DNA of 40,508 nucleotides from an uncultured Eubacterium sp. GTDB lineage: Bacteria; Bacillota; Clostridia; Lachnospirales; Lachnospiraceae. Below are positions 1 through 7,770 of this stretch, piece after piece (positions within the stretch are counted from its first letter, which is position 1; each line of letters starts with the position of its first letter). The notes beneath the pieces are model-generated. The model made no database searches. It was not told the origin of the DNA and saw only the letters and a program-made list of their open reading frames with translations. The stretch lies in assembly GCA_900552795.1 (NCBI GenBank), contig USBB01000023.1:1-40508 (forward strand), written 5' to 3'. Made by a program: the position numbers and the translations under genes.

Positions 1-54
1 CTTAAAATCCTGCGGGACTTAACTCCCATACGGGTTCGATTCCCGTTGCCGGCA
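1..54 (+). tRNA. tRNA-Leu(UAA), 3' part only
   Basis: The window opens inside this gene. The anticodon loop CTTAAAA (anticodon TAA) is at 1-7, followed by a long class II variable arm. The T arm is at 30-46, the acceptor 3' strand at 47-53 and the discriminator A at 54. No CCA is encoded. The 5' half lies outside the window, so the acceptor pairing cannot be checked. Confidence 0.85.
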
Positions 55-138
55 TTTACCATATGTTTTATGGTAATATCATAGAGCGAAAAAAATCATA
101 AAATATTTGATGGCTTCGCTTATGACATTTTGTAGCAT

Positions 139-212
139 GTACGTGTAGCTCAGCTGGATAGAGCGTCTGGCTACGGACCAGAAGGTCGCGAGTTCGAATC
201 TTGTCACGTACA
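139..212 (+). tRNA. tRNA-Arg(ACG)
   Basis: A complete cloverleaf can be drawn. Acceptor GTACGTG (139-145) pairs with CACGTAC (205-211), with discriminator A at 212. The anticodon loop CTACGGA gives anticodon ACG, whose A34 is normally edited to inosine. The T stem needs two G-T wobbles. No CCA is encoded. Confidence 0.95.
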
Positions 213-216
213 TATT

Positions 217-243
217 ATCCTGCATTTTATGCAGGATTTTTTT
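217..243 (+). terminator. Intrinsic terminator after tRNA-Arg
   Basis: A perfect 9-bp stem (217-225 with 229-237) has a TTT loop and is followed by a run of T up to 243. It ends the tRNA-Leu/tRNA-Arg transcript. Confidence 0.9.
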
Positions 244-261
244 ACTTTATAGGAAATTGCG

Positions 262-278
262 TTAGGGTGTCAAAACAC
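262..278. repeat. Intergenic AGGGTGT..ACAC motif, copy A
   Basis: The core TTAGGGTGTCAAAACAC resembles intergenic sequence at 6199-6218 and 8675-8692. The flank TTATAGGAAATTG at 247-259 resembles TATAAGAAATTG just after the second copy (6225-6236). It lies between tRNA-Arg and the Asn/Ser-rich gene, and no coding function is seen. Confidence 0.45.
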
Positions 279-435
279 ACTGCATGTCAGTATGTGCGGC
301 TCGCGGTAATGAAAAAAAGAACAAATAAAAATCCGAATATTTTTTGCATGATTAGAGATAATAGTTATTGAAAGTGTTTGGGTGTATAAAAATATGCCCG
401 GATATTTTAGTAATATATTAATGGGAGGAAAAATC

Positions 436-645
436 ATGGCAAGAAATTCATCAAACTCATCAAATTCAACAAACGCATCTAATTCATATAATGCGTCAAA
501 TTCAACAAACACATCAAAAAACACATCAAAGAATTCTTCAAAGAATTCATCAAAGAACTCTTCTAATGCATCAAATGCATCAAAGAACGCATATAATTCA
601 TCAAATTCAACAAATGCATCTAATTCAAGCAATTCAAGTTATTAA
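436..645 (+). CDS. Asn-Ser/Thr tandem-repeat mini-protein, function unknown
   Basis: This 69-residue protein is not recognised as any family. After Met-Ala-Arg it consists of 20 consecutive units of the form N-[S/A/T]-[S/T/Y], five of them preceded by Lys, and ends in Tyr. The only charged residues are Arg3 and five Lys, so it is basic, with no acidic, Cys, Pro, Gly or long hydrophobic residue. The start is ATG 436, chosen because GGGAGG at 423-428 is ideally spaced; an upstream in-frame ATG (382) has no ribosome site. It stands alone between a tRNA terminator and a hairpin at 681-716. The strict three-residue period could suit a repetitive fold or a disordered basic tail. The start and reading frame are convincing, the role is unknown. 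Confidence 0.75.
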   Translation: MARNSSNSSNSTNASNSYNASNSTNTSKNTSKNSSKNSSKNSSNASNASKNAYNSSNSTNASNSSNSSY

Positions 646-680
646 TTAATTTGATAAATTTTGTATATTGATTTAGTGCC

Positions 681-716
681 TGTGCCGGATACAATTTATA
701 TTGTGTATCCGGCACA
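681..716 (+). terminator. Hairpin after the Asn/Ser-rich gene
   Basis: A GC-rich stem (681-695 with 700-716, two-base bulge) stands out in AT-rich DNA 36 bases after the stop codon. The following tract TTTAAATATAAT has few T residues, so it is either a weak terminator or a 3'-end stabilising hairpin. Confidence 0.6.
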
Positions 717-814
717 TTTAAATATAATAGAAAATTTTGTATTGCATTAAAAGTTATACTATTTTCTCATTTTTGCATATGATATATAAAAAGGATGAGA
801 ATGTAGAGATAAAT

Positions 815-1129
815 ATGAGTGTTGATTATATAAGAGCAGGAAAAATTGATGATTATATATATGATAGTAATGCGATAATTGTTGATGTCAGAAATGAAGA
901 TGAGTATAATTTAAAGCATATTAAAAATGCCATTAATATTCCATATGATAAGTTAGAAAATATGCTTACAAATATGAAGAATTTCAATAGAGAAAAAATT
1001 TATGTTGTGTATTGTGACAGAGGAAGCTTAAGTATGTCTATATGCAGAAAAATGAGTATGCATGGACTTAGAACAATAACTGTTGTGGGTGGAATAAATC
1101 AATACAGGGGAAATTATTTGACACGTTAG
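815..1129 (+). CDS. Single-domain rhodanese-like protein
   Basis: About 104 residues form one rhodanese domain of GlpE/PspE size. The N-terminal part has the family's IIVDVRNEDEY stretch, with the Asp-Val-Arg turn. The active-site loop is CDRGS, the Cys being the residue that carries persulfide in this family, followed by the SICRKM helix and the VVGGI strand. No signal peptide is seen, so it should be cytosolic. The sulfur acceptor cannot be told from the sequence. The start is uncertain: ATG 815 begins where the domain begins but has only a weak GAGA upstream, while ATG 779 and TTG 737 are in frame without better ribosome sites. It precedes the methyltransferase gene by 44 bases and may share its transcript. 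Confidence 0.8.
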   Translation: MSVDYIRAGKIDDYIYDSNAIIVDVRNEDEYNLKHIKNAINIPYDKLENMLTNMKNFNREKIYVVYCDRGSLSMSICRKMSMHGLRTITVVGGINQYRGNYLTR

Positions 1130-1173
1130 AATATAGGCTATAATATAATACTATATATTTTTTGGAGGTACCA

Positions 1174-2322
1174 ATGACTACATATGAATTAATTGCGCCA
1201 TGCCATTTTGGGCTTGAGGCAGTATTAAAGAGAGAAATATATGACCTTGGATATGAGATTATATCAGTTGAGGATGGAAAAGTCACTTTTGAGGGCGATG
1301 CAGAAGCAATATGCAGGGCAAATATCAATTTAAGAACAGCAGAAAGAGTTTTATTAAAAGTAGGAGAGTTTAAGGCTGTAACATTTACTGAATTATTTGA
1401 TAACGTAAAAGCACTTGCATGGGAGGAATATCTGCCTCAAAATGCAAAATTTTGGGTAACAAAGGCAAATTCTATTAACAGTAAGCTTTTCAGCAGCTCA
1501 GATATTCAGTCGATAGTTAAGAAAGCAATAGTAGAGAGACTCAAAGGAAAATATAACATTTCCTGGTTTAGTGAAGAAGGGAACAGTTATCCTATAAGAG
1601 TTAATATATTAAAAGATAAAGTGACGATTGCGATTGATACAACAGGCAATTCGCTTCATAAAAGAGGTTACAGACCTGTGGCTGGAAAAGCACCTATATC
1701 GGAGTGTCTTGCAGCAGCCCTTATAAAGTTAACACCGTGGAATAAGGACAGAATTTTGGTTGATCCGTTTTGCGGAAGCGGAACATTTCCTATTGAGGCT
1801 GCGATGATGGCTGCCAACATTGCTCCGGGAATGAACAGAGAATTCATTGCTGAAAGCTGGGATAATATTATACTTAAAAAAGAGTGGTATGAGGCTGTTA
1901 CTGAAGCTAATGATATTGTAAATCTTAATATTGAGACTGATATACAGGGTTTTGATTTAGATGAAAATGTGATAAAAATTGCAAGACAAAATGCAGTAAA
2001 TGCCGGAGTTGATAAGCTTATACATTTTCAGAAAAGAAATGTTGCCCAGCTTAGTCATCCTAAAAAATACGGATTTATTATAACAAATCCGCCATACGGT
2101 GAAAGACTGGAGGAAAAAGAAGCTTTGCCGGCAATTTATAGTTCTTTTGGAAAACAATTTTCGGCTCTTGAAGGTTGGTCTGCTTTTGTAATAACTTCGT
2201 ATAATGATATGGAGAAATATTTCGGAAGGAAGGCTGACAAAAATAGAAAGATATATAATGGTATGCTCAAAACATATTTTTATTCATTTTTAGGGCCGAA
2301 ACCTCCTAAAAGGAAGGATTAA
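1174..2322 (+). CDS. THUMP-domain class I rRNA methyltransferase (RlmL/YpsC type)
   Basis: This 382-residue protein matches the N2-guanine 23S rRNA methyltransferase family corresponding to the N-terminal half of E. coli RlmL. An N-terminal ferredoxin-like and THUMP RNA-binding region (about 1-155) precedes a Rossmann methyltransferase domain. That domain has SAM-binding DPFCGSG at 197-203 and catalytic NPPYGERL starting at residue 305. Its size is normal for the Firmicutes YpsC branch, which lacks the second RlmK domain. ATG 1174 is chosen because GGAGG (1164-1168) lies just upstream; an in-frame TTG at 1162 overlaps that site and is rejected. The next gene starts 2 bases after the stop, implying co-translation. 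The exact target base is inferred from the family. Confidence 0.9.
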   Translation: MTTYELIAPCHFGLEAVLKREIYDLGYEIISVEDGKVTFEGDAEAICRANINLRTAERVLLKVGEFKAVTFTELFDNVKALAWEEYLPQNAKFWVTKANSINSKLFSSSDIQSIVKKAIVERLKGKYNISWFSEEGNSYPIRVNILKDKVTIAIDTTGNSLHKRGYRPVAGKAPISECLAAALIKLTPWNKDRILVDPFCGSGTFPIEAAMMAANIAPGMNREFIAESWDNIILKKEWYEAVTEANDIVNLNIETDIQGFDLDENVIKIARQNAVNAGVDKLIHFQKRNVAQLSHPKKYGFIITNPPYGERLEEKEALPAIYSSFGKQFSALEGWSAFVITSYNDMEKYFGRKADKNRKIYNGMLKTYFYSFLGPKPPKRKD

Positions 2323-2324
2323 AT

Positions 2325-4043
2325 TTGAAGGATAAAAAGTTATATGTTGGATTAATTTGTGGTTTAATTGTTTTGGTGATATATTTGACCGGTGTTATGT
2401 ATGGAAAAGGGAGTGTGGTAAAAGGCACTACGGTTCCGGCTGAAAATATGCCGCAGGAGTGGCAGAATGTTATTGCATCAGATGTTAATAACAGCAAGAT
2501 ATTGCTTGAGGTAGATGGGAACATAATAGAAAATACGGAGTATGACATATATATGGAAGAGGATTTTAGTATAATGCTTCCGGCATATATGTTTAACAGT
2601 GTTTTTAAATGTGCGTTTAATAAGTACGACAATACATCCATAGTGCTTCAAAAGGGCAATACTGTTGTTAATGTATTTGCAGATACGAATAATGTTGAAT
2701 GTGACGGTGCGCAGTTATATGTTAATCCGGCTATGACAGTTAAAGACAATAAGACATATATTAATGCGGCAATTTTGGAAAAATGCTTTGGGTATTCATA
2801 TGAGTGGCATGCTGAAAATAATAATTTGAAGCTGGTAAATAAGAGGGAAAAAGAGAATTTTCTTCCGTCAAAATATGATTATAGAACATGCGAAAGATTT
2901 AATGAAATTAAAAATCAGGGACGTTTGAATACATGCTGGGCATTTTCGTCTTTAACTGCGTTAGAGACAAGTCTGATGCCAAAAGAAAATTTTGTGTTTT
3001 CTGTTGACAATATGGTTGGCAATAACGGATTTAATTCAAGTTATAAGGACGGAGGAGACTATAACAGAGCTGTGGCATATCTTACGTCATGGAGAGGGCC
3101 TGTTCTTGATTCAGATGACAAATATGCGGATAATCATGTTAATAAGGATGCTAAGCCTGTTAAGCATGTACAGGAGGTACAGTTTATAGAAAGCAAGAAT
3201 CTTGTCGCAATTAAAAAGGCAGTATTTTTGTATGGAGGCGTGGAAACGTCCTTATATACCTCTATGAATAAAGCCGGAGAGAGCTCTATGTACTATAATC
3301 GTGATAAAAGCTCTTATTGTTATATAGGAACAAAGAAGCCTAATCATAGTGTTGTGATTATAGGTTGGGATGACAATTATCCGCGTTCAAATTTTTCGAT
3401 TGCTCCGCAGGGTGATGGTGCATTTATATGTGCTAACAGTTGGGGAGATAAATTCGGTGACAATGGCGTTTTTTATGTTTCATATTATGATTCAAATATA
3501 GGTGTAAAAAATGTGTCATATACAGGTGTGGAGGATACCGATAATTATGATAATATTTATCAGAGTGATATATGCGGCTGGGTAGGACAGTTAGGATATG
3601 AGTCCGATACAGCATATTTTTCAAATGTTTATACAGCTGGCAAAAATGAATACCTTAAAGCGGTCGGATTTTATGCTACAGGTAATAATACGTCATATGA
3701 AATCAGCATAGTCAGGGATTTTAAGGATAAATCATCGTTAAACGAAAGAATAGTGCTAAAAAGCGGCAAGCTTTTTAATGCGGGATATTATACTATTAAG
3801 CTCAATGAAGCGATACCTATTGAGACAGGCAAAAAATATGCGGTTGTTGTAAAGATAACTACGCCGGGTTCGGTTCATCCTGTTGCGATTGAATATAAGG
3901 CAGGAAAAACTACGGAAAGCGTCGTTATTGATGATGGAGAGGGATATATAAGCCTTCATGGTTCATCATGGGAGCATGTTGAAGAAACTAAAAAATGTAA
4001 CATATGTTTAAAAATGTATACTGACGATATGGAGGATAACTAA
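2325..4043 (+). CDS. Membrane-anchored papain-like (C1) cysteine peptidase with lectin-like tail
   Basis: This 572-residue extracellular protease starts with a short basic end and one hydrophobic segment (about 6-27), a signal anchor. Residues 60-170 resemble copper-amine-oxidase N-terminal stalk domains, here without an oxidase. The C1A peptidase domain (about 180-400) has the oxyanion Gln and catalytic C204 in NQGRLNTCWAF, H341 in NHSVVIIGW and N371 in ANSWG, so the active site is complete. The C-terminal part (about 415-570) looks like the lectin-like domain that follows such peptidases in Clostridia. The start is TTG 2325 with AGGAAGG at 2311-2317. It probably degrades proteins or peptides at the cell surface; the substrate is unknown. 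Confidence 0.88.
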   Translation: MKDKKLYVGLICGLIVLVIYLTGVMYGKGSVVKGTTVPAENMPQEWQNVIASDVNNSKILLEVDGNIIENTEYDIYMEEDFSIMLPAYMFNSVFKCAFNKYDNTSIVLQKGNTVVNVFADTNNVECDGAQLYVNPAMTVKDNKTYINAAILEKCFGYSYEWHAENNNLKLVNKREKENFLPSKYDYRTCERFNEIKNQGRLNTCWAFSSLTALETSLMPKENFVFSVDNMVGNNGFNSSYKDGGDYNRAVAYLTSWRGPVLDSDDKYADNHVNKDAKPVKHVQEVQFIESKNLVAIKKAVFLYGGVETSLYTSMNKAGESSMYYNRDKSSYCYIGTKKPNHSVVIIGWDDNYPRSNFSIAPQGDGAFICANSWGDKFGDNGVFYVSYYDSNIGVKNVSYTGVEDTDNYDNIYQSDICGWVGQLGYESDTAYFSNVYTAGKNEYLKAVGFYATGNNTSYEISIVRDFKDKSSLNERIVLKSGKLFNAGYYTIKLNEAIPIETGKKYAVVVKITTPGSVHPVAIEYKAGKTTESVVIDDGEGYISLHGSSWEHVEETKKCNICLKMYTDDMEDN

Positions 4044-4048
4044 ATATT

Positions 4049-4642
4049 ATGAAAAAAATAGTATTTGCATCTAATAATGATGGAAAAATAAAAGAAATAA
4101 GAGAAATTTTAAAGGATTTTGATGCTGAGATTCTTACTATGAAAGAGGCTGGAGCAGATATTGAAATAGAAGAAAACGGAACAACATTTGAAGAAAATGC
4201 ACTTATTAAGGCAAGGGCAGTTATGCAGATAACAGGTGAGATAACAATGGCAGATGATTCAGGACTTGAGATTGATTATTTAAACGGTGAGCCGGGGGTG
4301 TATTCTGCTAGATATATGGGCCATGATACGTCGTACGATATAAAAAATAATGCTATAATAGAGAGAATGAAAAATGTTTCAGGAAATGACAGAAGCGCAA
4401 GGTTTGTCTGTGCAATTGCTGCGGTATTTCCTGATGGAAAAGAATTTGTTGAAAAAGGCACTATGGAGGGAGTTATAGGGGAAAAACCGATGGGAGAGAA
4501 CGGATTCGGATATGACCCTATACTGTTTTTGCCGCAGTATAATAAAAGCTCGGCACAACTTACGTCGGAAGAAAAGAACAGAATAAGTCACAGAGGTGAA
4601 GCAATCAATAAAATGAAAGCTGCAATAGAGAAATATATATAA
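4049..4642 (+). CDS. rdgB: XTP/dITP diphosphatase (RdgB/HAM1 family)
   Basis: This 197-residue protein hydrolyses non-canonical purine triphosphates (dITP, XTP) to monophosphates and so keeps them out of DNA and RNA. It shows the family order: N-terminal FASNNDGKIKEI (substrate and metal binding), TFEENA, MADDSGLEID, EPGVYSARY, GFGYDPI and the C-terminal SHRGEA. Length and motifs are typical. It starts at ATG 4049, with GGAGG at 4031-4035 inside the end of the peptidase gene, 5 bases after that stop. A YfcE-like gene follows 70 bases later, a pairing often seen in Firmicutes. It is cytosolic. Confidence 0.95.
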   Translation: MKKIVFASNNDGKIKEIREILKDFDAEILTMKEAGADIEIEENGTTFEENALIKARAVMQITGEITMADDSGLEIDYLNGEPGVYSARYMGHDTSYDIKNNAIIERMKNVSGNDRSARFVCAIAAVFPDGKEFVEKGTMEGVIGEKPMGENGFGYDPILFLPQYNKSSAQLTSEEKNRISHRGEAINKMKAAIEKYI

Positions 4643-4712
4643 ATTTAGAGAACAAAGTACAAAAAATATGCCGAAAGTGTATACATAAGATAATATTTCA
4701 GGAGGTTGTATT

Positions 4713-5198
4713 TTGAAAAAAATAATGATAGTAAGTGATACACACAGAAAGCTTGCAAATTTAGCACAGGCTTTAACAGATGAGGGGGAAATAGATGTTT
4801 TTATCCACCTGGGGGATTTTGAGGGAGAAGAGGATATTATAATGCAGATGGCAGGCTGTGAAGAGATATATATGGTTCCGGGAAATAATGATTTTTTTTC
4901 ACCTATGCAAAAAGAATTAGAAATTAGGCTTGGCAAATATAATGTTCTTTTGACGCATGGTCATTATTATTATGTATCTTTGGATTTAGCGACGATAAAG
5001 AGTGAAGCGGTAGCAAGAGGCAAAGATATTGTGATGTTTGGACATACTCACAGGCCGGTGATTGATGTTTCAGACGATGTTACACTTATAAATCCTGGAA
5101 GTATATCATATCCGCGTCAGGCAGATAAAAAATGTACTTATATAATAATGAAAATTAATGATGATGAAACTTTGGAATTTGAATTAAAAAGTGTTTAA
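4713..5198 (+). CDS. YfcE/MJ0936-type metallophosphodiesterase
   Basis: This 161-residue calcineurin-like phosphoesterase has a complete di-metal site: SDTH near the N terminus, HLGDF, GNNDF, THGH and FGHTHRP. The family includes phosphodiesterases active on model substrates, but the natural substrate here cannot be predicted. Translation starts at TTG 4713 with AGGAGG at 4700-4705; no in-frame ATG lies nearer the SDTH motif. It lies just after rdgB. Its stop is followed by 253 AT-rich bases before the tRNA promoter, without an obvious intrinsic terminator. Confidence 0.9.
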   Translation: MKKIMIVSDTHRKLANLAQALTDEGEIDVFIHLGDFEGEEDIIMQMAGCEEIYMVPGNNDFFSPMQKELEIRLGKYNVLLTHGHYYYVSLDLATIKSEAVARGKDIVMFGHTHRPVIDVSDDVTLINPGSISYPRQADKKCTYIIMKINDDETLEFELKSV

Positions 5199-5451
5199 TA
5201 TAGAAACTACAATATGGTATTGTAATAAAATTTTAAAAATTTTTTTAGAATTATATGGCGGAGAAAATTTTTTTCGAATATATGTTTAAAATGTATGCTC
5301 CTAATATGTTTAAAATATCAAAAGTTAACTAAAAAAATATATGAAAAACTAAAAAATTTTTTACTTTTTTGCAAAAAACACACTGAAAAAGTGTGTGAAA
5401 CGCTGATAAAATCGCGCTTTTTTGATTTTTTAAAAAAATTGCAAAAAAGTG
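5199..5451. other. AT-rich spacer with direct repeats and A/T tracts
   Basis: No gene is seen here. The 13-base sequence ATATGTTTAAAAT occurs at 5280-5292 and again at 5304-5316, a 24-base period. A small hairpin, CACACTGAAAAAGTGTG, lies near 5380-5396. Tracts of T and A run up to the -35 box at 5452 and probably act as an UP element for the tRNA promoter. Confidence 0.55.
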
Positions 5452-5480
5452 TTGACAATGTGTGCACTATATAATATAAT
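5452..5480 (+). promoter_or_regulatory. Consensus promoter of the tRNA operon
   Basis: TTGACA (5452-5457), a 17-base spacer and TATAAT (5475-5480) match the sigma-A consensus exactly. The upstream sequence TTTTTAAAAAAATT, then A-rich bases and AAGTG, is nearly the same as the one before the tRNA promoter at 40395. The expected start near 5487 leaves a leader of about 35 bases before tRNA-Pro. Confidence 0.92.
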
Positions 5481-5522
5481 CATTCTTGCGTTGCGGTACT
5501 GAACGTAACGAGCTAATAACAC

Positions 5523-5597
5523 CGGGGTGTGGCTCAGCTTGGCTAGAGCGCTTGATTTGGGATCAAGAGGTCGCAGGTTCGAATCCTGTCACCCCGA
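5523..5597 (+). tRNA. tRNA-Pro(UGG)
   Basis: Acceptor CGGGGTG (5523-5529) pairs with CACCCCG (5590-5596); discriminator A is at 5597. The loop TTTGGGA gives anticodon TGG. First gene of the six-tRNA operon. No CCA is encoded. Confidence 0.95.
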
Positions 5598-5612
5598 TAA
5601 GTTAAATATTCT

Positions 5613-5683
5613 GCGGGTGTAGTTCAATGGTAGAACACTAGCCTTCCAAGCTAGATACGTGGGTTCGATTCCCATCACCCGCT
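5613..5683 (+). tRNA. tRNA-Gly(UCC)
   Basis: Acceptor GCGGGTG (5613-5619) pairs with CACCCGC (5676-5682); discriminator T at 5683, as is usual for bacterial tRNA-Gly. The anticodon is TCC. No CCA is encoded. Confidence 0.95.
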
Positions 5684-5687
5684 TTGT

Positions 5688-5761
<74 letters not shown>

Positions 5762-5775
5762 CTATTTTTTTGTAC

Positions 5776-5850
5776 GGTGGGTATAGCGCAGTTGGTTAGC
5801 GCGTCAGATTGTGGCTCTGAAGGCCCAGGGTTCGAATCCCTGTATCCACC
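5776..5850 (+). tRNA. tRNA-His(GUG)
   Basis: The anticodon is GTG. The acceptor stem has the extra 5' G (5776) that identifies tRNA-His, opposite C73 at 5850. The remaining acceptor pairs are 5777-5783 with 5843-5849. No CCA is encoded. Confidence 0.94.
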
Positions 5851-5861
5851 CTGTCCATTAT

Positions 5862-5934
5862 TGGGCTATCGCCAAGCGGTAAGGCACAGGGTTTTGATCC
5901 CTGCATTTCGCTGGTTCGAATCCAGCTAGCCCAG
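5862..5934 (+). tRNA. tRNA-Gln(UUG)
   Basis: Acceptor TGGGCTA (5862-5868) pairs with TAGCCCA (5927-5933); discriminator G at 5934. The anticodon is TTG. The starting T-A pair is typical of tRNA-Gln. If the organism lacks GlnRS, GatCAB encoded at 24677-27903 would charge it through Glu-tRNA. Confidence 0.94.
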
Positions 5935-5964
5935 TTGGGTTACTGGTAACCATAATATTAATGA

Positions 5965-6037
5965 GGGCTCATAGCTCAGTTGGTAGAGCACTAGACTTTT
6001 AATCTAGGTGTCCCGGGTTCGAACCCCGGTGGGCTCA
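5965..6037 (+). tRNA. tRNA-Lys(UUU)
   Basis: Acceptor GGGCTCA (5965-5971) pairs with TGGGCTC (6030-6036), with wobbles; discriminator A at 6037. The anticodon loop CTTTTAA gives TTT. Last gene of the operon. No CCA is encoded. Confidence 0.95.
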
Positions 6038-6113
6038 TTTTTATTAAGTAAAGATGTTTTGTTTCTACATAAGAAAAATTTAAAATTTGGTTAATTGAAT
6101 ATCAGTAGAATAT

Positions 6114-6150
6114 AAAACGAATTTGCGTTAAGCATATTCGTTTTTTATTT
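6114..6150 (+). terminator. Terminator of the tRNA operon
   Basis: A 9-bp stem AAAACGAAT/ATTCGTTTT (6114-6122 with 6136-6144), extended inside by TGC/GCA, runs into a T-rich tail to 6150. It lies 77 bases after tRNA-Lys. Confidence 0.85.
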
Positions 6151-6172
6151 TATAAGATTACGGGAGTGCTGA

Positions 6173-6218
6173 GCGCAAAACAATCCGCGTAATCATAATT
6201 AGGGTGTCAGAACACCCT
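6173..6218. repeat. Intergenic repeats: copy of the 17408 element, then AGGGTGT motif copy B
   Basis: Bases 6173-6196 match 17408-17431 at 22 of 24 positions, and here the flanks GATTACG/CGTAATC (6156-6162 with 6188-6194) can pair. At 6199-6218 the motif TTAGGGTGTCAGAACACCCT is a self-complementary hairpin related to copies at 262 and 8675. The stretch lies between the tRNA terminator and the NSS transporter gene. Confidence 0.55.
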
Positions 6219-6264
6219 GATCTATATAAGAAATTGTCGTGAAAACGACGGAATGGGGTGTTTT

Positions 6265-7737
6265 ATGAAAGAACGTGAAAATTTTAAGTCGAGGCTGGGC
6301 TTTATTCTGGTATCTGCCGGGTGCGCAATCGGTCTTGGAAATGTATGGAAGTTTCCGTACATATGCGGCGAAAACGGCGGAGGTGCATTTGTATTAATAT
6401 ATCTGTTGTTTTTGGCTATTATGGGCTGGCCTATACTGATGGCAGAATTTGCAGTCGGAAGAGGCAGTAAGGCAAGTGTTGCTCTTTCATTTGGAAAGCT
6501 GGAGCAGGAAAAAAGTCATTGGAGCAAGTTTAAGTGGTTTGGAGTAGCTGGTAATTATCTTCTCATGATGTTTTATACGATGGTATGCGGCTGGATGATT
6601 TATTATGCTGTTCGTTATGCCTCAGGAGCACTTAGCGGTCTTAATACAGAGCAGATTGGCACAGCATTTAATGATATGCTGGCATCTCCGGAAACTTTGA
6701 TACTTTGGACAATAGTTGCGATAGTTATATCTTTTGGAATCTGTGCTCTCGGACTTGAAAATGGTGTGGAAAAGATTACAAAGGTTATGATGATTTTGCT
6801 TATAGCTCTTATGCTTCTGCTTGCAATTCGTTCCGTAACACTTGATAATGCAGGAGAGGGTTTAAAGTTCTATCTTGTTCCTGACTTTGAGAGAGCGGCT
6901 CAAAAGGGCTGGGGCAACGTAATATTTGCGGCTATGACGCATGCGTTCTTCACACTCAGCGTTGGTATGGGTTCAATGAGTATTTTTGGAAGCTACTTAA
7001 AAAAGACACATAAGATAACAAACGAGTCTTTGAATGTAGTTATACTTGATACAACTATTGCTATTATGGCAGGTATCATTATTATTCCATCTTGCTTTGC
7101 TTATGGAATTCAGCCTGATGCAGGTCCTTCGCTTTTGTTTTTAACATTGCCTAACGTATTTAATCATATGGCGGGCGGCAGAATTTGGGGAACAATGTTT
7201 TTTATATTTATGACATTTGCTGCAATGTCTACGGTAATCGCTGTTTTTGAAAATATTATCGCTATGACAATGGAAATATGGAATATTACAAGAAAAAAGG
7301 CTGTTATTATCAATATGGGACTGATAATGCTGTTATCGTTGCCGGCAGTATTCGGTTTCAACATTCTTTCAGGAATACAGCCTATGGGTACAGGTTCAAC
7401 TATTATGGACTTGGAGGATTTCCTTGTATCATATAATATACTTCCTCTTGGCGGTCTCGTATTTGTTTTGTTCTGTACAAAGAAGAACGGATGGGGATAT
7501 GGTAAATTTGAGGAAGAGGTTAATACCGGAAACGGATTTAAGCTGCCTAGGGTTGTGAAGCCGCTTATGAAATATGTTATTCCGTGCATAATAGTTTTAG
7601 TGTATTTAAAAGGATATTACGATATGTTCAGCCCTATGGGAATGAAGACGCTTGCCATTTGGATGTTAGTAGCAGCGTTGTTCCTTGTAATGGTATTCGG
7701 ATTTACGTTTAGGAAAAAAGAAAAGAAAACGAATTAA
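6265..7737 (+). CDS. Sodium-dependent NSS-family transporter
   Basis: This 490-residue membrane protein belongs to the neurotransmitter:sodium symporter (LeuT/SNF) family and should import an amino acid or similar small amine with Na+. The first membrane segment has the hallmark SAGCAIGLGNVWKFPYI, whose unwound GLGN region binds sodium and substrate. Further hydrophobic segments give about 11-12 membrane spans, and length is normal for bacterial members. ATG 6265 is chosen over in-frame ATG 6253 because family members start close to KERENFKSRLGF and GGGGTG (6255-6260) serves as ribosome site. The substrate cannot be read from the sequence. An Mrp gene follows 33 bases downstream. Confidence 0.93.
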   Translation: MKERENFKSRLGFILVSAGCAIGLGNVWKFPYICGENGGGAFVLIYLLFLAIMGWPILMAEFAVGRGSKASVALSFGKLEQEKSHWSKFKWFGVAGNYLLMMFYTMVCGWMIYYAVRYASGALSGLNTEQIGTAFNDMLASPETLILWTIVAIVISFGICALGLENGVEKITKVMMILLIALMLLLAIRSVTLDNAGEGLKFYLVPDFERAAQKGWGNVIFAAMTHAFFTLSVGMGSMSIFGSYLKKTHKITNESLNVVILDTTIAIMAGIIIIPSCFAYGIQPDAGPSLLFLTLPNVFNHMAGGRIWGTMFFIFMTFAAMSTVIAVFENIIAMTMEIWNITRKKAVIINMGLIMLLSLPAVFGFNILSGIQPMGTGSTIMDLEDFLVSYNILPLGGLVFVLFCTKKNGWGYGKFEEEVNTGNGFKLPRVVKPLMKYVIPCIIVLVYLKGYYDMFSPMGMKTLAIWMLVAALFLVMVFGFTFRKKEKKTN

Positions 7738-7770
7738 ATTATAAAAATTGTTTTGAAGGGTGGTATATAA

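Noticed and set aside
270..632. Minus-strand 120-residue reading frame rich in Asp, Glu and Phe
   Set aside because: It is the antisense image of the Asn/Ser codon repeat at 436-645, has no ribosome site and no family resemblance.
446..640. Repetitive DNA that might look like a CRISPR or minisatellite array
   Set aside because: The repetition is a degenerate codon-level pattern in one reading frame with no spacers and no cas genes.
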